This document shows positions 11,111 through 24,697 of a stretch of 64,000 nt of DNA, one piece after another. The number at the start of each line of letters is the position of its first letter. The stretch's first letter is position 1. A program made the position numbers and the translations under genes. Origin of the DNA: Tyto alba (Eukaryota > Chordata > Aves > Strigiformes > Tytonidae); NCBI RefSeq assembly GCF_018691265.1, contig NW_024881313.1:41801897-41865896 (forward strand), read 5' to 3'. The notes under the pieces were generated by a model. It was not told the DNA's origin. It worked only from the letters and a program-made list of their open reading frames with translations, and made no database searches.

Positions 11111-14100
11111 TCGGTGTGTAAACATACATTCTGCATAATGAAAACTAAGAACTCAATAAATATTTCTGCTCTGTATTTGAAACAACAAATATTAATATTT
11201 TACAGTGGTAATGAAATACTTTCTATTCCATCAGTAATTAAGGAGGATGTTAAAGAGAAACTGTTTAATAATTTTTATAATCTGCAGGGGGATAACTTGC
11301 ATCCAAGAGTATTTTTCTGGCTAATGAGTTCATTGAACCATTGGTTTTTTTCTTTATAACAACTCATGGCACACTGGACAACTTAAGATAACAGGGCAGG
11401 GAGCGGGATTCCAATGTCTTGCCAGTATTCAAATGCATTCACATGGATATCCAAGAACCTACAGAGCAGTTAGTTCAACATACATCCCAAGCAATCACAG
11501 ACAAGCAGCCAAAGGGTGTCCTGGGTAAATTAGTAAAAGCTAGAACCCAGATTAAAGTAATTCAAATTAATGTCATTTGAAAGAGGTATTTTTAAATAAT
11601 TTTATGGTTGTTTTTTTTTTTTTTTTTTTTTTTTTTGTAAGCCTACAAGTTTGATAGAGCTAACTAGGTAGATATGACATGCTTAGACTCCTGTAAGTCA
11701 TTTGGCTTATTTCTGCATGGCATTCTAATAAGAAAAATTAGCTGTATGCTACAGTCAGTGGGATCAGTATTAACAGATTTGAAAGAATTGGGTAGCTGAG
11801 AAGACATTCTATATAGCTGTTTGACAGATGTATTTCTAGTTGTATTCTATTCAAATATCAATGCTATATGTTACTAGCAATCAGAAAATAAAAAATAATT
11901 GCTGGTAAAATTATTGGAGTGGATAAAAATGAATTGTTGGGATGGTAAAATTAAGAGGTGGCACTTGCCCAATACAACCTAATCTGGATTGCTTGGAACA
12001 CACAGTTCATGAAAAACCTGGTTTGTTACATCTAAGCATAAGGTGCAACATACAGGAAAGAAGAATGTGGGCTTCGTTTTAAAACAGGGACGGCATCCTT
12101 GGTAGTAATGTGTCTGAAAAACATTTACAGGTTGTGACATATGCCATCTGAACAGAAATAGGCTGAATGGGAGGGCATTGCTGCCAAGGCCATCCTCCTC
12201 CTGGAAGGTGTAAATAATTAAGTAACGTCAAACATAAATCTGAGGTTCCCGAGGCATTTGTGTAGGTCTCACATCCGCATGGCTAAGGATAACTTTTGCA
12301 CAACCACAGGGCAACCACATTTTGAATGCGGTGCACAGCTGTACTCCATCTCAAAGTGATGCACTAGGCTCAGTAAAGGGACAGGGGAAGCCTGTGCTTG
12401 TGGTTAAGGATTGTGTGACAGCTTCCACACAGGGAATGACAGAGTCAAATAGAATTTCAGCCTGAGTAAGGAGAGAAATGACAGGGATCTGTATAGTTTT
12501 GAATAATATGATGAAGAGGAACAGACTATAGTTGCCCACATATTGTTAGAATACAAGAGTTAAAGGGCATCAAAGGAAACAAGAAGGTGGCAGCATAAAG
12601 ACAAATAAAAAGAGGCAATGTATGCCATTAAGTTATCCTTGCCACAAGGATATCAGAAAGCTCAAAGATACATGGGTCCAAAAAGTGACTGGTCAAATTT
12701 ATGGAAGAAAAAAAATAAATATCTCTATGACTGCTAAGTACAAACATCCCCTTTTAACTCAAAAGTACCTGAAATGCAAATTACAGAGCTCAGGGGTGGG
12801 GATGGACATCCTAGGAAGGGCTTTTCTATACTTGCTTTGTCCTTGTACCCTTCTGTAAGTACCACTGTGGTTTACTAGTCCACCCATTATGGCATGTCAT
12901 GCTCTTTTCTGTGGAACAGAAAAGATCAAGTAAGAGTCAAGCAGATAGCCAAGGCTGGGAAGCCTACAGGGAGATACTGATGCAGCTGATCTTTCAGTTA
13001 AAAGACAGGGATACCACAAATAGGTAATGCTTTGATTACACAGAGGGAGTCAGACCCAGTGGCTGAAGCTAGGATGGAAACTTCTGTCCAGAAATGGGAT
13101 GATCTTTTTTTTTTTTTTTTCCCTGAGCACATCGCTTGAAGAGTTGCACTGAGAACATGGCAGTGGACTCACATTACTTCAGCCAGTCATGAGGGGGTGT
13201 CTTGCTGACTGCTCTGCCAAAAAAACGAGGTGGATGCTGAAGCAGGAGCAACAGCATGTGCCCAACAGACATTCCTAGTGAACCTGGGACACAGTAGCAT
13301 CCAGCAGCTGCCTGTGCCAGCTGCTAAAAACACATCAGAACCACATGCCCCTGTGCTAATAATGTCACATCCTTCCTGTCCTTGGTTGCGACCACAGCCC
13401 GCACATTCAGGACAGCTAAATTTCCCTGGCATAACTCCTGTTCCAGCAAGTACATTTAATGCTACCTTAGAAATTCACCTTTTAGAAACCTGAGAAAAAG
13501 TAGCACAGCTTGTTATATTGCCAAAATGTGTCCCAGAACAGCAAAGCTTTTTAATTCTGTTCTTGTATTTTTTAAAAATCAATTGCTAATTGATTAGCAA
13601 AACCGAGTTCAACTCAGAGCATTTGTTCTCAGCCTGCACTTAGCTTGAACTTTTCTGATTGTTTTGTTCTGAAAAGGGGCTTGAATGCCCAAAAGCTTTT
13701 TCTGGTGCCTTTTTTTGCTTTGACTTGTTTTTTCTCCCCAGTTAAATCAGTCAATCTGTAAAAGATACCCCCTCCCTTTTCCTAGTAGCCTCACATTCCT
13801 TGAAAATGGTTATTCAGCGGTATCCTTACACACAATGAAATCATGCCCTTTTCACTTCAGTGGGAACATAGATGAAATCTAGTCTATGAAGTTTTGTGCC
13901 CAGGGATGGCTTGCCCCTCTCAGCCACCCGCCTGACCTCAGCCCTCCCACTTGTGCTGGGATCCCCCGCCCGCAAACCCGGTAGCTCAGAAAGGAACCCT
14001 GGAAATTCACCTGCAGTCCCCGCACGGGTCCTTCATCACAACAGGTGCCTGGCTACGCCAAGACATCTTTGTCTAAAGAGAAACTGGCAGTGCCAGGAGC

Positions 14101-15860
14101 TGGCCTGCCCATGTGTGCAGTGGCACTGCCTGCTCCTGTGTCTGCAGAAACAAAGCACGGTAGGTTCACCTCTCTCAACCTGAGCTGCCCTCATCACCCT
14201 AATGCCGAGCAGAGTTCAGAGCTAGCAAAAGTAATCTGCAAGACCTGAGGCATGGCTTTAAGTCTAACAGCTGCAAGAAACAATTACAAAATAAACCAAA
14301 CCATTAAATTCAATCATTTCTTGTCCTTAAGGTGATACTATCTTAGTGGCTGAGTACACATTACTGAATATACGTTATTGTAGGCATGTGGACAGTGCTG
14401 GAAAAAAAGAACTGGTAAACCAGTCCCACGTGTACTGCTCTGCAGACTGCCTTTGTACCAAAGATATCCCTTCAGGCTAAGGCAATCCCAGACTGTGCTG
14501 CCAGCAAAAGGGACAGATCCTCCCTTTTCTGCTCCTCCTTCAGTCACAGACATGATCTGGCTAAAAATGACCACTTCAAAGTGGTGATTAGACTTCGGGA
14601 ATAAGGCTATAGGACCTGATCCCATAAACAGGCCACCCTGAACAGACGCACGAGCTCAGCGAGCAGGAGGGTGGTGACAGGCTGGGTTCCTGCACTGGTT
14701 CAAGGGAAAGGCGCTACTGATCTGTGATAAGAGTGTGGGCCATTATTGAGGTACTTTAAAAGCTTTTACTCCCCTTATACCTTCATCCCTGTTTTGCAGA
14801 TAGACTTGGTACCTCACCTCGAGCCAACATCTCACCTCTCTGTCCATGGATGTCATAAAGCACATTGTTAAACCTTTTTGAGATATACCATCTCTATACT
14901 GCACTGGTAGTACCTACACACACAGGCTGCCAACACTGGTTTCCTGACACCTTTTGTGAGCCTGTAACATGTAAACACATTCCTATTGTAGCTTATTAGC
15001 ATTCATTCTGTGGTGCATCACTGGTGTGAGTGCATTTGGAATGGCATGCTGAACCTCACATAGTTATTTCAAGCTCACTACCTCAGAGCAGCACGGTCTA
15101 GTTGTGTAAGGTGGTGATAACTAGGGGAGCAGAGCTACACCCTGTGTCCCGACAGAGGCAGAAAAAGACAGAAGCGTTGGATTTGTCAATCTGCTTAGCC
15201 TTCAGATCTGTGCATTCCAGTGTCCTGGTGCTGATGTGGACATTAACAGAAGCCTTGAAAGACCAGCGCACCAAGAGGAACCACCTGCAGTCCTGCAGTG
15301 CTGCCCTAGCGTATCTTCTGTCAACCAGCTGCAGTTCAGGCACTCCTTGTCAGAACCAGGAATGGAACTATCTTACAGCAAGCCTTTAAAGGATGGTTAG
15401 TGCTTTAGTTTCTTTGTAACTGTCTTTAAATCGTGGGACTAAACTTTACGCTTTACCCTGTCTAGAGCACGGTGCAGCCCAGGCAGCAGCGTGTGGACCT
15501 GCACTGTGTTCTGGTAGATGCTGGCTGGCCCGTCATAGGGGCTAGCTGCTCTGTGCCCAGGGGACTAGCATTCTCAGGGCATGCTTCCTCCTTGCCCCAT
15601 ATCAAAGTCCTCAGTGCTGGCACAAGCACTGCTGTCCTGCCCCAAGCTGCAAAGCCAGGCAACCCCAGACATTGTACCTGCATGGGAAGTGTTTGTTGTG
15701 CCTCAGCCCCACACCCACCACCCATTTCCCTCTGTCTTCTGAGAAGGAGGTGGATGCTTAGGTCTGAGAGCACACATGCCACTACGTATGGATGAGCTCT
15801 ATCAGGACAGTCTTCAAGGCAAGGCAGAAGTTGTACTCTGGTAGGTATAGAGAAAGACTA
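11111..15860. other. GBX1-ASB10 intergenic DNA, AT-rich, no gene seen
   Basis: Contains AT-rich segments (11130-12330, 13500-13760) with many TAATTA- and TTAAT-like words and T-tracts near 11611-11636 and 13107-13121. No coding exon is supported. Some AT-rich patches look like candidate conserved noncoding elements, but conservation cannot be judged here. Confidence 0.5.
13583..13600. promoter_or_regulatory. Perfect homeodomain-type palindrome
   Basis: Two 8-base arms, TTGCTAAT and ATTAGCAA, are exact reverse complements separated by TG. The overlapping ATTGATTAG words resemble paired homeodomain sites. It shares the 10-mer TGATTAGCAA with the GBX1-proximal element at 925-934. A regulatory role is inference. 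Confidence 0.35.
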
Positions 15861-15863
15861 GGG

Positions 15864-15869
15864 TTTATT
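15864..15869 (-). terminator. Candidate ASB10 poly(A) signal
   Basis: Minus-strand AATAAA lies about 425 bases past the ASB10 stop codon and is the first such hexamer I found downstream. Confidence 0.5.
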
Positions 15870-16293
15870 CCAAACACCTTTGGGTACAAACTCTAAACAA
15901 CCTGACTAAAGGCAGGATCCCAACAAATACCCAGTGCACCAGAGCTGCCTGGTTCAGGTTAGAGTTTGTAGGTTGGGGACAGGGAGACTGATGATATCCT
16001 ACAACTTAAACTGTGATCTATGCAGTGTATTTGCTCCTTGTCTCACAAAATGCCCTAATCCCTATATCTCGCTTTTCTTAGTGAGTCTGGAGTTTGTTCT
16101 GATTAGTATAGGTAAACAGGATGCTCCAAAATAGGCGCATGAGGCAGAGCACAAGGCTGGCTGGGACAGGGGCACAGCGACAGGTTTGGCAGAAGGTGTG
16201 AGAGGGGAAGGGTTTAGCTGGGAAGGCACAGACTGCACCAGCAGGGATAGAACATCTGCACAGACAGGCACAGTAGGGTTGGAACCAGAGCCC

Positions 16294-19200
16294 TTAGTAG
16301 AGAACGTCCTCGAAGCTGAGCAGCAGGAAACGGTGCAAAGCCCTTGGCAGGTGCAGCTGAGACAGGACCAGAAGCAACCGGCCCTCCAGGAAGGTCCTGA
16401 GTGCGCAGCGAGCCAGGTGCTGCAAGGAGCGAGGTCTTTGCTCCAAGGAGAAAAGTGATTGGTAGAAACGTGGGTATTTCTACAGAGGAGAGAGGACCAG
16501 AGACAGATAAAGCTGAAGATACCACCCTGGGAGCAGAGGTAGAACCAAATATCCCTTTACCTTAGTCACTACGATGCATCCATCCTCCCTAGCCCCCAAA
16601 AGCACCATCCCTCTGCCCCGCAAATCTCCACCCAGCCCCAGGTCCCCCATGCCCCAACTCCTGCCCAGCCCCAAGCCTTCCCTGGCACCCTGCCGCACGT
16701 TCTCCAGCCGGCAGCATGCATTCCCTCACCTGTACAACCTCCGCCGGAACCGCTGCCACCCAGTCCTCAGAGACACGCACGTGATCGTAGCTGTTCATCA
16801 GGGCCTCGATGACACGCGGGCAGGTGTGGCAGTACCGCAGCACCTGCACCAGAGAGCGAGAACACGAACACCACCTTTGGGCGAGGTACCGAGAGCCCCA
16901 CCGTCGCCTCCCAAAAAAGCTGCTCCAAAACAGCCTTGGTAAATCTAGGGAACTAATGCTCTTCTTTCATGCTGTCCCAGGAGATCAAACCCACGGACAG
17001 TGGGAAATGCTAAAGCACCACTCCTGTAAAGAGGGTGACTGGGAAACACCCAACACGCACAGCACAGTTGCATTTATCACAGCTAGGTCCCCACAGCCTC
17101 TCCTCAGATGCACGGACTAACGTACATGGCTGGGATGCAGGTCTTCATCTGCCTCACTGCTGCAACTAGCTCGTAAGCAACAAGCATTCTGCTTTATGCC
17201 AGGCTCCTTTCCTCACGTTTTCCTAGCTAGAGCATAAGCCGTTCAGGGGCAAGGACTGGCTCCCATTTTGTGTGCAGTAAGACTAAAGCATACCATGCCT
17301 CTGTTGAGGGCTACACAGAGGTCTCAGGGACATATTGTGCCTGCTCAGCCCGGGGCTGCAGAGACAGCCTCTCTCTGTACAGCGGGCATCCTAAGAAGTC
17401 CTGTGCCCGTGTCAGCTGCTACACAGAGCCCCAGGAAGACATCACACATATTTTGTGCAACACATCTCTGGTTTGTACCATGTCCATATAGGTGCAAGCC
17501 ACACGCTGGTGCTGTGCATCTTATACCGCCAGTGTGGCCTCTGGAGCACACCCCACCCACGCATAGCTGCACAGAGGCAGGTTCCCCCCCGGCTCTTGGC
17601 TCCCACTCCCCACGGCCCAGGCCAGCAGTAGCTGTCAGAGTCTATTCCGGCTCTACGAGTGATCCTCATTATCTGGCGTTAATAGGAGATTAATTAGTGT
17701 TAATTGTTGATTTTCCTGTATTTTCCCAAAGGGGAGAGCAATCTGCTGATCTCCGGGCTGGGTAATTATTGCACTGCTCAGGAATTAAGACAGGAAATTA
17801 ACCATTTGTTTGCTGGTGTCATGCAGAGACAGCATAAGCTGGAGGTTATGCCCCAAAGAGGAAACACATCACCTGATAGGAAAAGGGCCAACACTTTCCG
17901 GGGCAAGTGATTATGGAAACTGGGTAAGTACTGTCCACACAGCTTAGCAGAGAGAAAGAGAGTCCTACAGGAGAACGTACCCCAAGAGAAAACTTCAGGA
18001 AATCCCTTACCAGTAATGCAAATCCTCCCCCCTCCCCAGCCCCTGGGAAGAGACAGGCAGGCCAGCAAGCTGTCTGGCACCCACCAAGTCCTGCTGTGAC
18101 AGGAACATCATTGGTGTCGCTGTGGCCCTGATGCTTACAGCCTTCCCTTCCCACCGTGCTCCCAGCCCAGCTGTGAGCCCCGCACCTTGAGGAGGGAGCC
18201 AGGCCAGATGCGGATGGCACCATAGTTGAGCAGGGCTCGCACCACGAGCTCTGGGTGGTGCTCCAGCTTGTAGGCAGTTGCTTGCAGAATATTGTGCAGT
18301 GCCGTGTTGCCACTGTAGTTCATGACGTTGACATATGCACCCCGGGCCAGCAGTAACTCTGCTATTTGAGCATTAGCATTCTTGCAGGCCAGGTGAAGCG
18401 GGTGCTGACGGTCCCTATCTTCAGCATTGATGCTAGCACCACTCTCCACCAGCAGCTGGCAGACCCGGTAGTAGCGGTCCATGTCCTGGGGCTGATGGGG
18501 CTGAGCACAGGCAGCATTCAGTGGTGTCTGGCCTTCCTCATTCTTTGCCTCCAGCTCAGCCCCGTAGCGCAGAAGCAGCTGGACGTGGTCTGTTAGGCCA
18601 TGCCGTGCTGCTACATGCAGTGCTGTGTCGTCTTCCTCCTCTGTCCGACTGTTCACACTGGCACCATGCTGCAGCAGCTGCTGGACACACCTGGGTGGGC
18701 CAGGATGACTCAGTGACAGGCTCTCCCCTCCAGCTCCTATCCTACCTCCCACCCCCACCACCCTTCACATCTGTACCACGCCACAGCTTTCACTTTTCCC
18801 AAGAGTCCAAAAATCCCTGCTCATTATGCAGTGGTTTTAAGCCAGGTTGAGGGGTGAGCAGAGATCCTGCCATCCTAATTCTAGCTAACTCTTCACAGAT
18901 CTTTAATAAAGTGTCATCGCAGAGTCTACTCCTGCACAGCCAGAGACCTGTCTGCACCGTGCACGACCTGAGCTTCACAGCGTGAACCATCAGCTCTGCC
19001 TTGCCGGTGGGTAGCAAGACAGCAGCACAAAGCACAGCTACATCAGCTGAGGACTAGAGCTTGCAGTCATCTGTTGGACTTGAGGTGATCCTGATCCAGA
19101 AACAGGCAGTAAGGCCACTCCATGCAGCCACCACTGCAACAACCAGCCCACCTCCAGGGATCTGTAGGGACCCCTTCTACACAGGATGAGGCTCAAGGGG

Positions 19201-22200
19201 GAGGGAGGCCCACGGTACCCCCTGGGCAGAACTCACTCGATGGAGTCTGGGCTCTTGCAGAAATGCAGGGGCTTGTAGCCATCCTCAGAGACAGCCTCAG
19301 GGTCAGCACCGAAGCTGAGCAGCAGGCGCACGCAGTCTGGACTGGCTGCTGCACAAGCCTCGTGCAGGGCAGTCTTACCCCCTGGTGCAAAGTTGACGGC
19401 AGCACCCCGGAGCAGCAGGAGCCGCAGGCAGTCTGTGTAGCCCCGGCTGGCTGTGATGTGCAGCGGCGTGGTGAGCTCCTGCTCATAGCTCAGAGACCAC
19501 AGTCCTGCAGGGAAGGAGAGGTCAAGGAGCCACATCCAGCATAGCGAACAAAAGCACTGGGCCCAGACCTGCCCTTTCCCCCAGGGCACCTAATGTGCAT
19601 CCCCTCCTTGAAAGACTGGGGTTTACCCTCGAGGGCCTGCCCCTTCCTGCCAGTCCCTTCTCTGCTAGATCCCTGGCTTTGGACTGGCCTGCTGGAAGCA
19701 AAGACCGGGAGATGACTCTTAGACTGCACAGCCATGCTGACAGGGAGCTCAGAGGAGCAGGACCCTTGGGGCAGAGGCAGTTCCCAGAAAGTGTGCTTTA
19801 TCACCTCCAGCTCATTCATGCAGCACAGGGTTTCTGTTGACAGGAGTACAGCGGTGAAGGGCCTGGGGCACAGGGAGGGCTGAAAGCAGCAAGGTGGCTG
19901 AGAAGAGCACCATGCATGAAGCACCACAAATATAATGAACCAGGCAGTAAAACAAAGAGGTGCTGGACAGGCTGCCACACACGCAGGAGATTCAGACAAG
20001 GAAGCTTCAGCAGAGATGGACATCCAGGGCCTAGGAGAGAGCAAGGGGCTGAAACCTGCCAACTCTCAAAGATGCTGACCCAGCTGGAACCATTGCTGAG
20101 CTGGTACAGTCTGCTAGCAAACAGCCTGCAGCTGTTACAGGAAAAGGGCTCCTTAAATCATGCTTCTTGCTGCCCATTCAGGCTGGGGTGGAGGACCATA
20201 TCCCAGACTGCAAGACACGTTCAGCGCTATATCCCTCTCATCTCTTTCTTACAGAAGCAGCGTGTGGTCAACTGTGTCTCACAGGGCCAGGTTCAAACTG
20301 AACCACCTCAAGGACCTAATGCAGGGCTGGGACAATTCCTTGCCTGGCACAACCCACGGTGAGAATCAGTAGCCCAGCACAGGCTGCGCACAGACAGAAC
20401 AGGTACACAGAGTCAGGCTACAGGGCCAGTCACAGAAGGGACACAACCTGGAGCTTGAATCTCCTTTGCCCAGTGGAGGAACCCAAGCAGTTTTTAAGCA
20501 CTGGTACAACCCCTTCTAGAAAGGGCAGGCACACTGGGATGTACCTCACACTCCCAGACCCACACGCACTTTCCCACAAGCAGCATAGGGGAATCCAACC
20601 ACATCCCAGTGCTCTCACTCCCATCCCCACTCCTCCATCACCCCAACAGCACCCATAACATAGAATCCCAGCAACAGTAATGCCCTGCAGCATAAGCAAA
20701 AGGCTCTGAGCCCCTGTTCAGCTGGGCTAGGCTGCCTGCATGCCACCCCCCTGCATACTCAGCCAGCGCAGGTTGAAGCGGTAGTTTTTCCACTCTTCCA
20801 GGTCACTGGTGTCAAACACAGCATTGGGACTCAGGTTGTTCTGAGGGTCGCTAAGGATCTCAGCCACAATCTCCTGATCCCCAGTCAGCAGGGCCTGCCA
20901 GTAGGTCTGGGCCGGGCCATCCACCTTCTGCGTGCAAATGGGCTCCTGACTCTTGTCTCCTCTGCCTGTGACGCTGCCCATGATGCGGCACCCAGAGCCT
21001 GCACAGGAGCCAGGGCAGGACCTGCTGCCACCTCTCCAGCCAGGCTCTGCGCCTGTGTGCAGTGCCCTGTGCTCGGGCTGACGGGCTGCCTGCCTGCCCT
21101 GCGACGCTCCGCAGGGAGGGACAACACGTCACAGCGCTGTTTGGCCCAGGCTGGGTGCAGTTCAGGTCTCAGCTGTTCTATTCTGGGAAACCTTGTGACC
21201 AAAGGTTTGGGCCAAGAGGCTGATAAGGACACTCCTCTTGGGCAGCAGTATCTCTGCAGTCACTGGCTGTGAAGGGAAAGCCCCTAGGCAGGGCAGGGTA
21301 GCAGAGCGGCCTGAAGGGTAGAAATGGAGACAGGACACCACTAAGAAAACAGAGAGGGAAGTAGTCTCATGGCCAACCAGCCTGATGTCACCCAGTTGCT
21401 GCCCAGACCACAACAGCACGACCCAGCTGCCTCCATATTCCAGCAGCACATTGTTGCCCAGCCCTTGGCTCCTTACACACCTCCAGCACTGCACACCCAT
21501 TTGCTAGTTCCACCCAAGCCCTTGGCGCTAGACAGGTTTTTAAACAAGCCACAGGAAAGAGCTTTTCAATCAAAGGTTAAAACCAAATGACAGGTAGAAA
21601 TAGGTACAAGGATGGGAAACAGTGCATTACAAGTGAAGCAAAAACATCGAAGGTAATTATTCTTTAGATCCCTTCCTACTTTTCCTTCACATTTTCCCCA
21701 ACATTGGAAACTTTTAAGATTCAGCTGGACAGCGTGTTGGGTCATCTTGTCTAGACTGTGCTTTTGCCGAGGAAGGTCGGGCCAGATGAACCTTGAGGTC
21801 CTTCCAACCTGTTACTCTATTTTATTCTATGAAATTCAGCCTTGCAGAGAGCTCCTGCATGGTTTTAGTATTCCCTTTCCCATCCTCTGACAGTCCCCTT
21901 CACTCAGGGTTCCTCACCGTCTTTTAACCCAAGATGGCATTTTCCCCTCTTGTCACTTAATTGTACAAACCTACCCTAACTCTACTTTGGTTACAGAACA
22001 GCGTGCTTTGCTCACAGTTCATCAGTATTGTGTGCATTTTGTTCAGACCATATGTTCTAAAGAACACATCAAACTGCATGGAAGACTAGCAGCATTTAGT
22101 TTCATTTTGTTTCATGGAACTATTCAGATCATGCCGCTAAAAACAAGTTCAGTGACCCCAATAGACTGCCAAGCAACAATTAGCTGGGGGACCAGAGAAT

Positions 22201-24697
22201 GGTGTAAGATAGGGAACTTTACCCTTCTCAATAATGAAAATAAATGACCAAGATCTATGTTGACAGTCTCCAGCATGCTCTGACTATGCAGACTTCACCA
22301 CCTTGCTCAGCTAAACTGTAGTGCCTGAAAGGGTAAAAAGAGGGAAGCACCTGGTGGACTTTCTCACCTGATGGGATCCTTTATTTCCCCAAAGATATAA
22401 GCAGGTATCCCATGAGGGCCTGAGGTTCCCAAACACAAAAGTGTCACTAGGGAGGTGAAAGGCTGTGTGAGTTAGTGTCAGTAACACCACACAATTCACA
22501 CTTCCTCTAGGCTTGCTTAAAATATCAAGAGGGATGGCTTGGGAAAGACCAGGTCACTAGAATCTACTTTTAAGGTCACTGGCTGGGTAACTTTTAGTGA
22601 ACTGTCCCTACAGACCAGTAAGCTACGTAACCAGAGCCTTAGGTAGCATGAAGGTTTGCTCTGGTTTTTGTTCTATACCCTTATCTGATAAATTTGGCAG
22701 TAAATTTTTGGTCTGTGCTTGATGAATGAACTTACTCGGTTGGAATTTTTACATCTTGAAATTTTGGTGATAAGAGCACTTTCTGTGGAAATAGTTTTAC
22801 ATCAGCTGTTCGGGCCACAAATATTTGCATGCAGACTGACTTGCTGTTCAATTGTCTGTCAGTCCAGCATAAGACAGGAGAAGAAATGTGCAATTAATAT
22901 TTTACTGACAAGTTGCCTCTGTTACACGAAGGATAATACCTTTTGTATTTTTATTCCTAAGTATACTGTAACAATTCAAAACCTGGGTTGTACAAATCTT
23001 GGAACTCAGTAAATAATCTTCACCACCCACAAGCAGCAGCACTTGCATTTGCAAGCCCACTCCATCTGTTTGTCTCTTATTAGTGTGGATCCCCACAAAA
23101 CACTTGGTCATGGTCAAGCTTTATCAGTGTGTTCCACAGCTTTGCGCCGGGACACTTGAAAAGAATCCACACCTCTGGGAAAGCGGCTTTCATCAACAGT
23201 TCTTCCATTCTGGCACAAGGGGGCTTTTGCCACCAACCTTCTGCGGAAAGAGTGGTACAATCACAGCCCCTCCCCAGCTGACACTCCATCTTAAATTCTG
23301 AGAGTCTGCCTGCATCACACTAACAGACAGTGGCAAGGACAAGTGCACTTCCAGATTGCTAAGCACACCTCTCCCTTTAACACATCAGCTATGCTGCTTA
23401 CTGAACAGATCATAGATGACACTGAGAAAGGAAGCAAAAGGGAGCAGTGTGGAAGTATGTGTGGTAGCCACTGGATGTATCTGGGCAAGGTACAGGGAAG
23501 TGTACAGATGAAAGGAAACATCAAGGATGACCAGCTTCCACCTCCTGTTACTCAGGTCAAGCTTGCTTCGACCATCTCTGTTAGAATAGATTTCTGGTCC
23601 CCATGCCCAATCCTTCTCACAGAATAGAACAATTTGCAGGGTGCAAAGCCTGCAGAAACAGCAGATGATTTTGTTCTGGAGCAAAGCTCCCTTCCAGTTG
23701 ATCACTGTTAACCCTTCCATATCAAAGCTCCTGCAGCTTCTCACAGTCCATGTTTGGAGCAGGTATTGCTTCACACCTGGATTTTACCACAGCAGCAGGA
23801 AGCAGCAGGTAGATACAGAACAGTTGTGGCTTGGTCTCCAGGCAGCTGCCTACAAGGCTGAAGAACAGCCATGCCTGTCCCCCAGGAGATGGGCTAAGGT
23901 CTACCTGAAGGGCACTGCTGAGACCTCTCTGCTGTTTCCAAAGCATATCATAGCCTCCTGTTTCTAATGAACTGGAGTAACAGACCCAACTTCAGATATA
24001 AGGCAGGAAAAAGTATCCTTATACCACCCGATGCCTTCTGACCTAAGCAATCTCTCCATCTCACACATATCTCACCTCTATCCCAGCAATCTCTAACAGG
24101 AAAGTTCTGATGTTGTTCCTCTCCAGCAGCCCTTCCAAGGCCCCTATCCTCACCAGTAGATCTGCCTCTGGCCACCTTCAACAAGCCTGCTACCATTTGT
24201 TCTACAGCCCTGAAATTCTCCTTTATCCAAAGGCCTTCCTTCCCAGTTACCTCTTCCACCACCAGATATATTCTTCTCAACACTTCTCAGGTATCTGTGC
24301 TCTTTCTCTGGTTCCCATCCTGGGCACTTTCCATCCCCCCATATCCCAGCCCTGAACACCCACCAAATTTCCTGCTAGTCCAGCGCAGCTCATCACCCTT
24401 GGTCTCAATGATGAGATTGATGGCTGCACTCCTGGTGAAGTACTTCTGCACCATCTCCAGGTCCCCGGTGAAGAGCGCATTCTGGACCAGCAGATCCCGG
24501 CACTCCAGTGGCTCTAAGCGTCTGTTCTGGCATCCTTGGCTAACTGGGCTCAGGCTGTGCTCACTGTGGTGATACTGGGGCCTTATATGCCGAGAGTACT
24601 TCTGCTGATCCAGCTGCTCCTCATCCAGCTGCGGCAAGTGTTGTGTGGCAGAGCTGAAAGGCAAGGTGCAGTCCATCATGGGGAACAAACAGGACAA
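16294..24697 (-). CDS. ASB10: ASB10, ankyrin repeat and SOCS box protein 10
   Basis: Substrate adaptor of a cullin-5/elongin BC ubiquitin ligase. Shared exons on the minus strand are 19237-19504, 18186-18690, 16730-16843 and 16479-16294 (stop TAA 16296-16294). They are preceded by one of two first exons: distal 24364-24697 (ATG 24697) or proximal 20759-20981 (ATG 20981). Both first exons end in phase 1 at GT donors, giving 468- and 431-residue products. Six to seven ankyrin repeats are visible (TPLHITASRG, TALHEACAA, KPLHFCKSP, TALHVAARHG, TPLNAACAQ, HPLHLACKN, TALHNIL). The C-terminus carries a SOCS box (SLQHLARCALR, then SQLHLPRALHRF, ending SFEDVLY). The proximal form aligns with the human N-terminal segment containing VFDTSD. 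All junctions are consistent in phase, so the gene looks intact. Confidence 0.94.
17670..17800. promoter_or_regulatory. AT-rich homeodomain-motif cluster in ASB10 intron
   Basis: Lying between ASB10 coding exons, this stretch contains GTTAATAGG, AGATTAATTAGTG, GTTAATTGTTGATT, GGTAATTATTGC and GGAATTAAG within about 130 bases, embedded in otherwise GC-richer DNA. Density of TAAT cores suggests a developmental enhancer, possibly of neighbouring GBX1. Inference only. Confidence 0.35.
20759..20981 (-). CDS. ASB10: ASB10 proximal alternative first coding exon
   Basis: Encodes 74 residues plus one base, beginning MGSVTGRGDKSQEP and containing YWQALLTGDQEIVAEIL and VFDTSDLEEW. The donor is A|GTATGC. 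Joining to the acceptor at 19504 makes an arginine codon and continues LWSLSYEQELTTPLH, which matches the human main isoform. Upstream (20990-21250) is moderately GC-rich and may be leader or promoter. Confidence 0.9.
21690..21835 (+). mobile_element. CR1 LINE 3' end, sense
   Basis: Ends with the diagnostic CR1 tail: GATGAACCTTGAGGTCC, then CTTCCAACCTGTTACTC and an ATTCTATG terminal unit. It is a short 5'-truncated copy upstream of the proximal ASB10 exon, inside the long first intron of the distal isoform. Confidence 0.8.
24364..24697 (-). CDS. ASB10: ASB10 distal alternative first coding exon
   Basis: Encodes 111 residues plus one base, beginning MSCLFPMMDCTLPF, with an ankyrin-like LVQNALFTGDLEMVQKYF helix pair and ending DELRWTSRKF. 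The donor is G|GTGGGT. Joining to 19504 makes glycine and continues LWSLSYEQEL in frame. The residue pattern RW before the junction parallels LRWL of the proximal exon, suggesting the two first exons are functionally equivalent alternatives. An internal methionine at 24679 could also serve as start. Confidence 0.85.
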
